Source: Leisingera daeponensis (GTDB taxonomy: Bacteria > Pseudomonadota > Alphaproteobacteria > Rhodobacterales > Rhodobacteraceae). From it: 64,000 bases of DNA. Shown here piece after piece: positions 43,824 through 52,597 of this stretch. The stretch lies in contig NZ_JAHVJA010000014.1 of NCBI RefSeq assembly GCF_019801465.1, positions 1 to 64,000 of the forward strand, read 5' to 3'. How positions within the stretch are numbered: position 1 is the first letter of the stretch; each line of letters starts with the position of its first letter. Under the pieces are notes generated by a model that was not told the DNA's origin, searched no databases, and saw only the letters and a program-made list of their open reading frames with translations. The translations under genes and the position numbers were made by a program.

Positions 43824-44783
43824 ATGACCATGACCCAAAACGAACCCACCAGGCGCAAAGTTTTGCAGGCGGGGGCCGCAACCACGTTGATCGCCGTGAT
43901 GCCTGCCGCGCTTGCGGCTCAACCCCTTACTCAACAAGAAGGAGACATAATCATGTCCACTATTGAAACACGCGACGGCACCAAGATTTTCTACAAGGAC
44001 TGGGGGCCAAAAGATGCGCAGCCCATCGTCTTTCACCACGGCTGGCCGCTGAGCGGCGATGACTGGGACAATCAGATGTTGTTCTTCCTCGCCAACGGGT
44101 ATCGCGTGATTGCACACGATCGGCGCGGGCACGGACGGTCTGATCAGACGGACCTTGGCCATGATATGGCGACCTATTCCAACGACGTCGTCGATCTTGC
44201 GGCGGCACTGGATCTGAGAAACGCGGTCCATATTGGCCACTCGACAGGCGGCGGTGAAGTCGCGGCCTACGTGGCCAAAGCCGAGCCCGGCCGGGTCGCC
44301 AAGGCTGCGCTGCTGGGGGCCATCCCTCCCCTGATGCTGAAGACCGATGCCAACCCGGACGGTGTTCCGATCGAGGTATTCGATGGGTTGCGGGCCGGGC
44401 TGGCCGCTAACCGCGCGCAGTTCTTCCTCGACGTTCCGTCAGGTCCTTTCTACGGCTTCAACCGAGACGGGGCCGAAGTGAGCCAAGGTTTGATCAACAA
44501 CTGGTGGCGTCAGGGCATGATGGGCAGCGCGTCCGCACATTACCAGTGTATCGCGGTGTTCTCTGAGACCGACCAGACTGAGGACCTCAAGGCGATGAAC
44601 GTGCCTACCCTCGTGATGCACGGTGATGACGATCAGGTCGTCCCGATCGCAAACTCGGCCGGGAAGGCGGTGAAGCTTCTGCCGAACGGGACGCTGAAAG
44701 TTTACGAGGGTCTGTCACACGGCTTCTTCGCGACGCACCCTGATTTGGTCAACGCGGACCTGCTCAGCTTTGTTCAAAGCTAA
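43824..44783 (+). CDS. alpha/beta hydrolase, non-heme haloperoxidase type, with Tat leader
   Basis: 319 residues from the ATG at 43824 (GAGGA upstream). The first ~33 residues are a twin-arginine signal (TRRKVLQAGAATTLIAVMPAALAAQ). The rest is a typical cofactor-free haloperoxidase/esterase: HHGWPLSG, GHSTGGG with S140, Asp in HGDDDQVV and His in GLSHGFFATHP. A second start at 43953 (residue 44, MSTIETRDG) has a strong AAGGAG site and matches the usual cytosolic N-terminus, so exported and cytosolic forms may both be made. Confidence 0.85.
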   Translation: MTMTQNEPTRRKVLQAGAATTLIAVMPAALAAQPLTQQEGDIIMSTIETRDGTKIFYKDWGPKDAQPIVFHHGWPLSGDDWDNQMLFFLANGYRVIAHDRRGHGRSDQTDLGHDMATYSNDVVDLAAALDLRNAVHIGHSTGGGEVAAYVAKAEPGRVAKAALLGAIPPLMLKTDANPDGVPIEVFDGLRAGLAANRAQFFLDVPSGPFYGFNRDGAEVSQGLINNWWRQGMMGSASAHYQCIAVFSETDQTEDLKAMNVPTLVMHGDDDQVVPIANSAGKAVKLLPNGTLKVYEGLSHGFFATHPDLVNADLLSFVQS

Positions 44784-44848
44784 GCTCATCGAAACGGGTC
44801 TCTTAAGGGAGGGCAGTGCTGCCCTCCCATACAGAATTGGAAAATAAT

Positions 44849-45010
44849 ATGGCTAGTAGAACTTGGTGCAGCAAACATCCGCACGACTGCGCACGCGTTC
44901 AAAAGCAACAAGAACGGGAGTGGCTCCATACACATGACTTAGCGTTTGGGCCACTGGATACCGTCGTCGCTTCAGTGATCGTGGGAACGTGTGTGCTGGC
45001 ATTGCTTTGA
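44849..45010 (+). CDS. 53-residue small protein with a C-terminal span
   Basis: It follows the haloperoxidase gene after 65 bases. The product has a polar, His/Cys-containing half (TWCSKHPHDCARVQKQQ) and one hydrophobic C-terminal segment (TVVASVIVGTCVLALL), as in small tail-anchored proteins. The Cys-x6-Cys with adjacent His could bind a metal. Upstream is AT-rich with only a weak ribosome site (GGAAAATAAT). Family unknown. Confidence 0.45.
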   Translation: MASRTWCSKHPHDCARVQKQQEREWLHTHDLAFGPLDTVVASVIVGTCVLALL

Positions 45011-45546
45011 AAAGTAGGCGACAGCTTAGGAGCGAGTATCAGGCGACACTCGGATTGGAGCAGCCCTCCGCCCGTATGCTCGCCTTTGACGCGAAAGCGG
45101 CCGTTCAGAGCATCTGCAGCATTGGTCGCTCAGGGCTCGAAGACAGTTTTCGCCGCTTTCGACGCGGAGGTCTGTTCCTGGGCGACAAACGGCAGCGTAT
45201 CGGCCAAGACCCGGGAAGCTCAAGAGTTTACCCCACTTCACCGATGGCTGGTTCCAGAGCGCGCGCGCCAAGGTGATTGCGGCACCGGCATTCGGCGGCA
45301 GTGAGCCCATTGCGGTCACTGACCACCAGATAGGCCCTCGCACCTGCAGCAAGCTGCTACCGGCGCAAAGCGGACGGTTGGCGGACGGCCCTGATAAAGC
45401 GGGAGCTGCTGTGAGTTGGCGCTCGCGCACCAAGCTTGGGCGGCTCTTTTCTCCCGTCGAAGAACATTACTTCCGTCTCTAGTCGAAGCGCCGAGAAGCT
45501 CCACAAGCCAGTTGCGTCGAGCTGGTTGTTAGACTTAAATTTCGCT
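45011..45546. other. intergenic, decayed spacer
   Basis: About 535 bases of GC-rich sequence without a supported gene. The stretch CGGCCGTTCAGAGCATCTGCAGC (near 45100) is distantly like the middle of the 134-bp repeat, but too little matches to call a copy. Confidence 0.4.
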
Positions 45547-46779
45547 TCACGCTGTGACTCTGCAAGCTCTCAGAACAGAAACGCCGTCAGGGGCGCCCCA
45601 AAATGGGAAGACCATCTGCGGAAATTTCATAAGCTGTGAGTGAAGGAGTATGCAACGGTCACGTTCAGTCGTTTCATGATCCCAATAATGTTTCGACAAA
45701 AAAATAGTATCGGACCCGCCTAGGAGAATTTGCGGGATGTAGGCCGCCAAGAGATGGGAGTCCATTCTCAAAATTCTTTTCAAGAATATTTGTGACCAAC
45801 GATCGGCGCGCCTGCAGGCGAGGATGATATGGGGCCGCCCCTCTTGGTGCATTGTTGTAAATACCAAGCTAGGAAGAATTGAGTGAAAATTCCCGACGCT
45901 TGGATGCGTGTTTCTGTCAAAATCAACGGGGATGGGAATGACGCCGCATCCAGCAAAAGGCAACTTTTTGAACTCAATGGAGGCAATCGCCAATTCATTC
46001 TTGGGGCCCCACACCTGATTGCCAAGAGAATTTACCCACCTTTCAGACATCTTGTATGAGTGTATCGAGGTTTTTAAATTGAAGGCTGAGGCGAAGGCGG
46101 TAAATGGGTCTTCGTTCTCCTTGGAAATGTTGTACATTTCTGGCTTGGACACCATCATAGCTCGGGCTTTGACTTCCTGAGCCCTCCTATATCGAATGAA
46201 GCAGAGTGCCCTCCAGAGAAGCAACGCTACATTCTCCATGTTTACCTCCGCATTCCTAAGTTCAGCCCTGTGAAAAACGGACTGCTCGCAGTCCTTGCAG
46301 TAGCCGGGGAACACAGAAGCATACCTAGCACCCAGCTCCTTCATGCCGCCAGAACTGGAAAACGGTGTGATCTTAGTTTGAAGGATTCTCCCGTTTTCAT
46401 CGGCGAGAGTCGCCAAAATTCCGTTCTTCTGAAGAGCATGTGAGTTCCTTACTGCCACTCCGTGGCAATCGGGCGTGCAGCAAGGTAGGTCAACGGGGGC
46501 AGGCTTTTCGACAGAAATTGCGATTTTTTGCTCGAGGCCAAGAAAACGTTTATCCTTTAAAGTGCGCTCTTGAACATCCGCCTGCAGTTCAGCCAGGTGC
46601 CTTCCAATCTTATATCTTCTTGCCAGCTTGGCAGCCTCGCTAGCGGCCTTATAGGGGTCTAAAATATCCTCGACTTCGTTCGACAATCCCATAAGTGGTT
46701 TGAAGTCTCGAAAGAGATCTTTTCGATCGGCCCGTACGTTGATGTCGATGTGACCGTAGTCAAGTGTCGGAGGAATCAT
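45547..46779 (-). CDS. 410-residue protein with a Cys/His cluster, unknown function
   Basis: A long soluble protein. In the first half a possible zinc site is built from CCTPDCHG (about 99-106), NSHALQK, and ASVFPGYCKDCE (about 151-165); this order (C-x4-C, SH, then FPG-x-C-x2-C/H) is known to me from uncharacterised proteins found near phage-defence genes. The second half contains a conserved-looking MHQEGRPHIILACRR segment. Base composition is more AT-rich than in the metabolic operons. Enzymatic role unknown; a defence role is inference from neighbours (DUF4238, Abi-alpha, integrase). Confidence 0.75.
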   Translation of the reverse strand: MIPPTLDYGHIDINVRADRKDLFRDFKPLMGLSNEVEDILDPYKAASEAAKLARRYKIGRHLAELQADVQERTLKDKRFLGLEQKIAISVEKPAPVDLPCCTPDCHGVAVRNSHALQKNGILATLADENGRILQTKITPFSSSGGMKELGARYASVFPGYCKDCEQSVFHRAELRNAEVNMENVALLLWRALCFIRYRRAQEVKARAMMVSKPEMYNISKENEDPFTAFASAFNLKTSIHSYKMSERWVNSLGNQVWGPKNELAIASIEFKKLPFAGCGVIPIPVDFDRNTHPSVGNFHSILPSLVFTTMHQEGRPHIILACRRADRWSQIFLKRILRMDSHLLAAYIPQILLGGSDTIFLSKHYWDHETTERDRCILLHSQLMKFPQMVFPFWGAPDGVSVLRACRVTA

Positions 46780-47376
46780 TTTTTACAATCTCTTTAGTCT
46801 TTGGTGAAAGCACTAGGCGCTCAAAGCAAGCAGCAATGCAATCGCTTGGCTTGAAGCGCTGAGATGGATGCATGCTGCGTCAGGTGCCTACTTCCGCTTT
46901 GGGTTGCGAGCTATCCAACGCGTTTGCAGCATCCCAGTCGTGCAGAAAGGGCGTCATGGGCTCGATCCGGCCGCCTGCTGCAGAAGGCGCAACCAGGTAC
47001 TTGAGCCCTCAGCCGTCATTGTCCTGGGGGCGGCCCTTCGCTGGCGCGGCACCTCAGGCACAGCCCAGAGCGGTCATAGACAAGGAGTGCCGCTCCAAAG
47101 ATACCGCCGGTGCGAAATCTTATGGCCCGCGCACCGAAAGCGGCCATCCAACCTCTCTGGCGCACCACGTCCAATGCTGCGGGAAGCAGCGGCGTCAGCG
47201 ATGGTGCAGGAAGCTGACTTTGCAAAGTTTGGCGGGTGTCACCGAAGCAGACGTTGTTCGGAGACACAAAGAATGACGGGTGTGACCTTAAAATAGCCCT
47301 TTCTGCACAATGCATTTTCTTTACCAAGCAGTCTCTGCGGAGTAACTTCCACCAACAGGATTTCAACAATTGAATT
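46780..47376. other. intergenic with left copy of a 43-bp direct repeat
   Basis: About 600 bases. It includes 47029-47071, the left copy of a direct repeat. AT-rich bases just after the start of the 410-residue gene (46779-46830) are the likely promoter. Two overlapping frames on the plus strand (46868-47296) lack any signal and are not supported. Confidence 0.45.
47029..47071 (+). repeat. 43-bp direct repeat, left copy
   Basis: Starts GGCGGCCCTTCGCTGGCGCG, continues GCACCTCAGGCACAGCCCAG and ends AGC. It matches 49105-49147 at 41 of 43 positions by my reading, in the same orientation. The two copies bracket exactly two genes (47386-48919). Confidence 0.75.
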
Positions 47377-47385
47377 GTGCAGCAC

Positions 47386-47916
47386 ATGGATTTCACCGGA
47401 ATTATCAAAACGGCATTGGACAGGCTTAGCTTTTCAATCGGACTGGCCTCATGTGTTGCTAGTGGCTTCGCCGCGCTTTCACCATGGATGAACGCCAACC
47501 TTGATCCGAAGTACCTGGTGATCGCGTGGATCGTCTTTGTGTTTTCATCCGTCTGGGTGGTTGCAGAAATCGGTCGCTGGGCGTCTGGCCGCCTAAAGAG
47601 CCGCAAGAGATCGATCACGGCTGTTCGGGGAAATCTCTACATGGATATTTACCAGTTGCAGAAAAAGCAGGGTGGCCTAGGAGGTTCGCGCTGGGTTTTG
47701 GAACAGCCGTTCGAAGTTGCTTCTGAAATCGCCGACAAGTATGCGCGTTTGAACAAGCTCGGCATCAAGACCCCCGAGATCAATCCTGCAGCTGGGGAAT
47801 GGGATTTTGACCTACACAACCAGTTCCTGACTGCAATGATGCCGTTTCTTACAAAAAGCCCGATGAAAGAGGTGAAGGCTCAAGCCCGCAAAATTCTGCG
47901 GGGTTTGCTGGCCTAG
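47386..47916 (+). CDS. two-span membrane protein paired with a DUF4238 protein
   Basis: 176 residues from the ATG at 47386; a GTG at 47377 would add three. Two hydrophobic segments near the N-terminus (LSFSIGLASCVASGFAAL and LVIAWIVFVFSSVWVVAEI), then a cytosolic alpha-helical part of about 110 residues (RGNLYMDIYQLQKKQGG, IADKYARLNKLGI, FLTKSPMKEVKAQARKIL). No catalytic motif. It is followed after 31 bases by a DUF4238-type gene on the same strand. The layout of a small membrane protein with a soluble partner recalls membrane-effector defence systems; this is inference. Confidence 0.7.
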   Translation: MDFTGIIKTALDRLSFSIGLASCVASGFAALSPWMNANLDPKYLVIAWIVFVFSSVWVVAEIGRWASGRLKSRKRSITAVRGNLYMDIYQLQKKQGGLGGSRWVLEQPFEVASEIADKYARLNKLGIKTPEINPAAGEWDFDLHNQFLTAMMPFLTKSPMKEVKAQARKILRGLLA

Positions 47917-47947
47917 CGCGGTACCAATTTGGACATGAGGAAATCAC

Positions 47948-48919
47948 ATGTCAGAACGGACAAAACGGCAGCACATTGTACCCAGATTCTACCTGAGTAA
48001 ATTTTGCGATGCAAATGGTAGGGTTTGGACATACGGGGCCAATATGAAACCGCTGGCAAGTGTCCCAGAGAAAACCGGTGTGGAAACCAACTTCTATTCG
48101 CCGATTGGTCCCGATGGTGAGCGCTATGATGAAATCGAAACGCTCTTGTCTCAGATCGAAGGCGGCGCTGCCCCGTTATGGGATGGCCTGTCAAACGGTC
48201 GAATGCCAACCGGTGAAGATCGCGAAATGATTTCGTTGTTTCTTGCGGCCCAATACTTGCGGTCGCCTTCTGTCGTGGGTGCAGGTGCCGAACTGGTCGG
48301 ACATATCGCGCATCATACAACGCAAGTCTTGGTATCGCACAAAGAGGCGCATGAACGATCTGTAGATGATTTCGAAGCTGAAACTGGCGAAGCAAATTCG
48401 CCAGAAGAACGCGAATGGATGCGCGAATTCCTGAGCGATCCAGACAATTACAAAATCAGCGTTCTTCGTGCAGCAGGATTGCAGATGCTTGGGGGTATAG
48501 AAACGATAGCAAACATGTTCTTCAACATGACTTGGGTAGTTGGCCGAAGCAAAGACCAACACTTGATCACGTCTGATAGCCCGGTAACCCTCGTTTCTGA
48601 TCCGGCCACACATCACCCGCTCTACGGTGATGCTGGATTTGCCAACAAGACGGCGCGGGTGCAGTTTCCACTGTCACCGGACCGTATGCTGGAAATGACT
48701 TGGCAAGGGAATGAGCGCGACCGCGTAGTCGAAATCCCCAAAATGATGGCCAGGGAAATGAATGGACGGCGTGCTTTCTATGCAGAGCGAAACGTCTTTG
48801 GAAGCCAGCGCGATGGTGGAATTCAAAAACTCTGCGACAAGTGGCTTAGTCGAGAAAAATTACCTAAGGTAACAACTGGTCGGGATACAGCAGAAGTCGA
48901 GGTAAAAAGAAAACTCTGA
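47948..48919 (+). CDS. DUF4238 family protein
   Basis: 323 residues with the DUF4238 hallmark at the start: RQHIVPRFYLSKFCDANGRVWTY (Q-H-x-V-P-x-x-Y-L-x-x-F). A typical central section follows (FLAAQYLRSP near 95-105, HLITSDSPVTLV near 215-226) and a C-terminal FPLSPDRMLEM. The family is uncharacterised biochemically as far as I know; members are often seen near mobile elements and defence genes. AGGA precedes the ATG. It forms a unit with the preceding membrane protein. Confidence 0.85.
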   Translation: MSERTKRQHIVPRFYLSKFCDANGRVWTYGANMKPLASVPEKTGVETNFYSPIGPDGERYDEIETLLSQIEGGAAPLWDGLSNGRMPTGEDREMISLFLAAQYLRSPSVVGAGAELVGHIAHHTTQVLVSHKEAHERSVDDFEAETGEANSPEEREWMREFLSDPDNYKISVLRAAGLQMLGGIETIANMFFNMTWVVGRSKDQHLITSDSPVTLVSDPATHHPLYGDAGFANKTARVQFPLSPDRMLEMTWQGNERDRVVEIPKMMAREMNGRRAFYAERNVFGSQRDGGIQKLCDKWLSREKLPKVTTGRDTAEVEVKRKL

Positions 48920-49255
48920 TCTAAGCTTCAGGTTCCGGTCGCAGTGCTCGTCCTGAACTGCTGTCACTCCTGCTCGGCAGAATGAACGTCTGCTTCGACG
49001 TTTTGACACTTTGCAGGTCGACGACGGCTCCGGGGCTCGCTTGAGCCGATCACGGTCAGCCTAGGGCAGGCTGCTGCTGGCTTTTCGGTGCTGTGCCGCC
49101 GCATGGCGGCCCTTCGCTGGCGCGGCACGTCAGGCACAGCCCAAAGCAGCCGATCGCGCGAGGCGATGCCCTGACGAAGGGCGCACCAAAGAAATTCGTC
49201 ACGGTTGGGGTAGAAGAAGTGCATGCCAAGAATTCGAGATCGGCCAACCATTGCG
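48920..49255. other. intergenic with right copy of the 43-bp direct repeat
   Basis: About 335 bases between the DUF4238 gene and the Abi-alpha-like gene, both of which end here. It carries the right repeat copy (49105-49147); no gene is supported. Confidence 0.5.
49105..49147 (+). repeat. 43-bp direct repeat, right copy
   Basis: Starts GGCGGCCCTTCGCTGGCGCG, continues GCACGTCAGGCACAGCCCAA and ends AGC. Same orientation as 47029-47071 with two mismatches. Possible outcome of recombination or insertion of the two-gene unit between the copies. Confidence 0.75.
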
Positions 49256-50146
49256 TCAGAATATGCTTAGCTTCTTCGCTATTTCAATACCCGAAACGCT
49301 AAGCTCAAAATTTACCTTTCTTGGAGCGCTTACTTCTCTAAAAGGACGCGCGGAGAATAGTGTTCGATTGTCAACAAGCTCTTTGGTCTTCTGCACCAGA
49401 TCTGATACAATCATGTCAAGTCCGGCCTTGTTGACGTTGACCCCTCTACTAAATGGCTCATCGTCAAAGGCAATAGGAACTACCTTCGCTTGAATTAGGT
49501 TTAGCCTTAAAAGTTCAGATTTAGAGATATCAAGCTGAGCATCTCCTTTGATACCTGTCCAAAAGCCGTCAATCTCAAAGATTACTCGATCCTTTTCATC
49601 TGTGAGGTTTCGTTCATCCAGAGTTTCCTCGCTTTCGGTTAGAGGAAAAAACTCTTTGGTTCTCAATCTCTGAATTTTCTTATCCAGAAGAGCCATGTGA
49701 TGCATTTTTGCGAGCAGAAAAAAAACCTTGGCAGCATCCGGGCTCATCTGCTCTAGGACTGAAGCGACTGATCTCGAAGACACCGCAGGTTCATCACTTT
49801 CGCTCATGGCGCCCGCTATAAGTCTGGCCCACAAGTCGGAAAGGTCAGCGTCGTCTTCCTTTGAAATCCCATCGAATAGAGCCAGCATATCCCCGTAAGG
49901 CAGGGGCTTCGCTTGGGATAAGTCTAGTCCCATCCTCTCAATGTGAGCTGCGGTTTTCTCGAGCCCACTAATCCAGTTCCTAATTCGCCAGAGCTTAACC
50001 CGGTCTCCAACCAAAGCCCCCCAAATGTCTGCCGAAGTGTCTTTAATGCCAGGCGTCAAGCCCCCAGCAGCGGCTGACAGTACCTTTGCTACCCCTGGGG
50101 GAAGGCCCTCGGAGATGCTCGCCAATGGATTTTCTTCACTTTGCAT
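49256..50146 (-). CDS. Abi-alpha-like (abortive infection) protein
   Basis: 296 residues from the ATG at 50146, with AAGGAG about 10 bases upstream. The central part fits Abi-alpha (DUF4393-type) proteins: helices around VKLWRIRNWISGLEKTAAHIERMGLDL, PLPYGDMLALFDGISKEDDADLSDLW and ARLIAGAMSESDEP. No membrane span. Family members have been linked to phage abortive infection; no mechanism is visible. It lies next to a tyrosine recombinase. Confidence 0.7.
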   Translation of the reverse strand: MQSEENPLASISEGLPPGVAKVLSAAAGGLTPGIKDTSADIWGALVGDRVKLWRIRNWISGLEKTAAHIERMGLDLSQAKPLPYGDMLALFDGISKEDDADLSDLWARLIAGAMSESDEPAVSSRSVASVLEQMSPDAAKVFFLLAKMHHMALLDKKIQRLRTKEFFPLTESEETLDERNLTDEKDRVIFEIDGFWTGIKGDAQLDISKSELLRLNLIQAKVVPIAFDDEPFSRGVNVNKAGLDMIVSDLVQKTKELVDNRTLFSARPFREVSAPRKVNFELSVSGIEIAKKLSIF

Positions 50147-50170
50147 GCCAGCTGAACTCCTTCTAATCAA

Positions 50171-50708
50171 TGATACAATGCACGTGATGATAGGGATATT
50201 GCAAACGGGGATATCCTCTAACTACCCGTTTCGCAGTGCCATAGGTAATTCACTATGCGGCTATGCTGTCTTACTGGAATTTCTGTTTCCACACAGTCCG
50301 GAGGGTAGTTTGCCAAGGTCGGCAACTTCCGATGTTCATCCCACCAAACCAAGGTGGCGGCCGACCGCTTCTTGCGCTGTAGCGCCAGACCAAGGCGAAA
50401 AATCCACCGTCCGCTTCCTGCGCATAGCGACCGCCCCTGATCGTTCGTGCTGCGCTTGCAGCGAATGGCCGGAAGGTCCCGCGATCTGTGAATTGCCTTC
50501 GTCAACTTCGCAGCGGCTCGCACGAACGGCAGTTTTCCCCGCCGCGCTGCGACACCCAAAGTTGCGCGGGTGCAGAAAAATCTGTGTCGCAAGCGCGCGC
50601 AGCAAGAACTCGCCTCGTCCGGTGTGGGCTCGATCCGACCCACCGCTGCGCCGCGAACACAGGTCTGCTCAGGATTGGCGAACGGCAAGAGCCGCCCGCC
50701 AAGGTGGT
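50171..50708. other. intergenic, GC-rich spacer
   Basis: About 540 bases between the Abi-alpha-like gene and the 3' end of the recombinase gene. GC-rich overlapping frames on both strands lack start signals. Sequence around 50450-50520 (GCGCTTGCAGCGA, CGATCTGTGAATTG) resembles spacer near 2600. No gene supported. Confidence 0.45.
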
Positions 50709-51341
50709 TCAAATGTCGATTTGCTCGGCAATGCTCAGCGCATCTTCGAGTTCGACGCCAAGGTACCGTACTGTGCTGTCTACCTTGGTGTGTCCGAGCA
50801 GAAGTTGAACCGCTCTTAGATTTCCGGTTTTGCGGTAAATCTCCGCTGCTTTGGTCCGGCGCAGAGAATGGGTGCCGTATCCGCTGGAATCCAGCCCAAT
50901 CGCGGCCACCCAATCCCTCACAAGCCGGCCATATTGGCGCGTTGAGATATGCAGGCGGTCATGAAACCTGCTGGGAAACATGAAACGGCAGCCGAGCATC
51001 TCCGGTGACTTGATCCATGCGGCAATGGTATCCCGCGTGTTTTCAGAGAGTTCAAACTGAACGGGCCGCTTGGTTTTGCTCTGGATCACAGATACGCGTT
51101 CGCGAACGCGATCGTCCCTCACCAGGTCGGTGACGGCCAGTTTCACCAGATCGCATCCGCGAAGCTTGCTATCAATTGCCACATTGAACAGCGCAAGATC
51201 GCGCAGGTTGCCCGCCAGTTCGAGACGCGCGCGGATCGCCCAGACCTGTTTCGGCAACAGTGGTCGTTTCTGGCCGATGATCCGGCCCTTGTTCCAGGCT
51301 CTTCGTTTCGGGGTGACAGCGGGAAGTTGGACTCTTGGCAT
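50709..51341 (-). CDS. short tyrosine recombinase/integrase
   Basis: 210 residues from the ATG at 51341 with GGAGGG upstream. The catalytic residues of tyrosine recombinases are all present: R61 (LRGCDLV), K89 (QSKTKRP), H158-x2-R161 (HSLRR), H184 (GHTKVDS) and Y193 (TVRYLGVE). The N-terminal SAM-like core-binding domain is very short, so it is about half the size of phage integrases, as in solitary recombinases of Rhodobacteraceae plasmids and islands. It could have mobilised the neighbouring defence-like genes. Confidence 0.9.
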   Translation of the reverse strand: MPRVQLPAVTPKRRAWNKGRIIGQKRPLLPKQVWAIRARLELAGNLRDLALFNVAIDSKLRGCDLVKLAVTDLVRDDRVRERVSVIQSKTKRPVQFELSENTRDTIAAWIKSPEMLGCRFMFPSRFHDRLHISTRQYGRLVRDWVAAIGLDSSGYGTHSLRRTKAAEIYRKTGNLRAVQLLLGHTKVDSTVRYLGVELEDALSIAEQIDI

Positions 51342-51761
51342 AGTTTGCCCTCCAATCCTCCCGCCAAACCCAGACATCAGCACAGCGCTGACGCCTCAGT
51401 TTACTGGTGGTTTGAATGGCCGTTGTCAGGTTGTGTGTTCTTTGGGAAACGCCGCGGATGCATTGGGCCGGTCTGAGCCCAACTCGGTCATAGCGATTTC
51501 GTGCTGCGCGCGCTCGCAGCACCAGATGTGCTGCAGCTGCTGAAAAATGGCGCTGCCGTGCAGCGCGGAGATCGGCCATTCATCGACTGTGCAGCAATTT
51601 TCGGATAGCCAATTCACAAGTCGCCGGACAGAGCCGCCATTGAAGGCGTATTCTTGAACAGCAGCTTTTCCATCCAATTTCATGGCTGCGCTATGACATT
51701 AATGGAAGCCCGTCGTTTGTCGACACTGGACGTCTGCAACAGCCGCGCCTTAGTTTGCTCA
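51342..51761. other. intergenic with a copy of the ~134-bp repeat
   Basis: About 420 bases upstream of the recombinase and downstream of the WYL regulator. It contains a copy of the ~134-bp repeat at 51503-51636. No gene supported. Confidence 0.5.
51503..51636 (+). repeat. dispersed ~134-bp repeat, copy 2
   Basis: Begins GCTGCGCGCGCTCGCAGCAC and ends AATTCACAAGTCGCCGGACA followed by GAGCC. Both ends match 55541-55674 and the reverse complement of 27601-27734. The middle is the most divergent of the three copies. Confidence 0.7.
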
Positions 51762-52490
51762 TCATGTAAAGGCCTGGCCGTCTTGGCTTGCAGTATTGAA
51801 ACGCCGCCGCTCTTCATCCATCGCGGTGCGCCATTCGGCCTTTAACAAGTCCATCCGGCGAGGAATTTTGTCGGTCAGGATGCCGCCATCGGTGATCCGC
51901 TCAGTCCGAAAGTACCGAAAACCGCGCCGCAGCTCGCACCACGCCGCCACGATTCGGCCGTGGTCGCGGTAGCCCAGGAATATCGGCCAGATCACGCGCT
52001 CAGTCAGCGCACCATTGGAGCCGCGATAGGTCAAGGCGATCTTGACCCGGCGTTGAATGGCGCGGCGTATCTCCGCCGCACCAAGCACTTCCGGCGGCTG
52101 ATCCACCGGCGCGACACTGATTGCAGGCTCAACGAATAAAGTCTCAAAACCGGAGGGTGCCACGGTTTCGATCTTGGACAGCAATTTCCCGGCCGCGAGG
52201 GCCAGTTCCGGCTCCCCGCGGGTCTGAACCCATTGCGCACCAAGGATCGCAGCCTCAATCTCATCGGAGGTGAGCATCAATGGCGGCATATGAAACCCCG
52301 CCTCCAAAATGTATCCGACGCCTGCTTCGCCGTGGATCGGGACGCCTTGCGCCATCAGGGCGGCAACATCACGGTACACCGTGCGCTTGGTGACGCCGAG
52401 CTCATGACCGATGGACTGCCCGGAGATCGGGCCTTTCGCCCGCCGCAAGATTTCAATGATCTCAAACAGCCTGTCTCCGCGCCGCATCAT
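51762..52490 (-). CDS. WYL-domain (YafY-type) transcriptional regulator
   Basis: 242 residues from the ATG at 52490, with AAGGAG 5 bases upstream. N-terminal DeoR-like helix-turn-helix (about 2-58: RLFEIIEILRRAKGPISGQS, GVTKRTVYRDVAALMAQGVPI), then GVGYILEAGFHMPPLMLTSDE and a WYL domain (about 135-210: VKIALTYRGSNG, RVIWPIFLGYRDHGRIVAAWCELR). It is divergent from the GFA/VOC gene pair across about 107 bases and probably regulates it. Confidence 0.88.
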   Translation of the reverse strand: MMRRGDRLFEIIEILRRAKGPISGQSIGHELGVTKRTVYRDVAALMAQGVPIHGEAGVGYILEAGFHMPPLMLTSDEIEAAILGAQWVQTRGEPELALAAGKLLSKIETVAPSGFETLFVEPAISVAPVDQPPEVLGAAEIRRAIQRRVKIALTYRGSNGALTERVIWPIFLGYRDHGRIVAAWCELRRGFRYFRTERITDGGILTDKIPRRMDLLKAEWRTAMDEERRRFNTASQDGQAFT

Positions 52491-52597
52491 CGCTCTCCTT
52501 AGGTCCACTGCATCCATGCTGACACCATGGTGACAATATGCTGTCAGCATGGGCGGGGTATTGGTGGGCCGTCAAACTGAATCGAAAGGAAATTCTG

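Noticed and set aside
43794-44240. N-terminal extension of the GlxA-type regulator by about 150 codons
   Set aside because: It would run antisense through the haloperoxidase gene and has no similarity to the regulator family; the start at 43793/43802 is adopted.
46868-47296. Two overlapping plus-strand frames before the membrane protein
   Set aside because: Both lack a ribosome site and cross the 43-bp repeat; amino-acid composition looks random.
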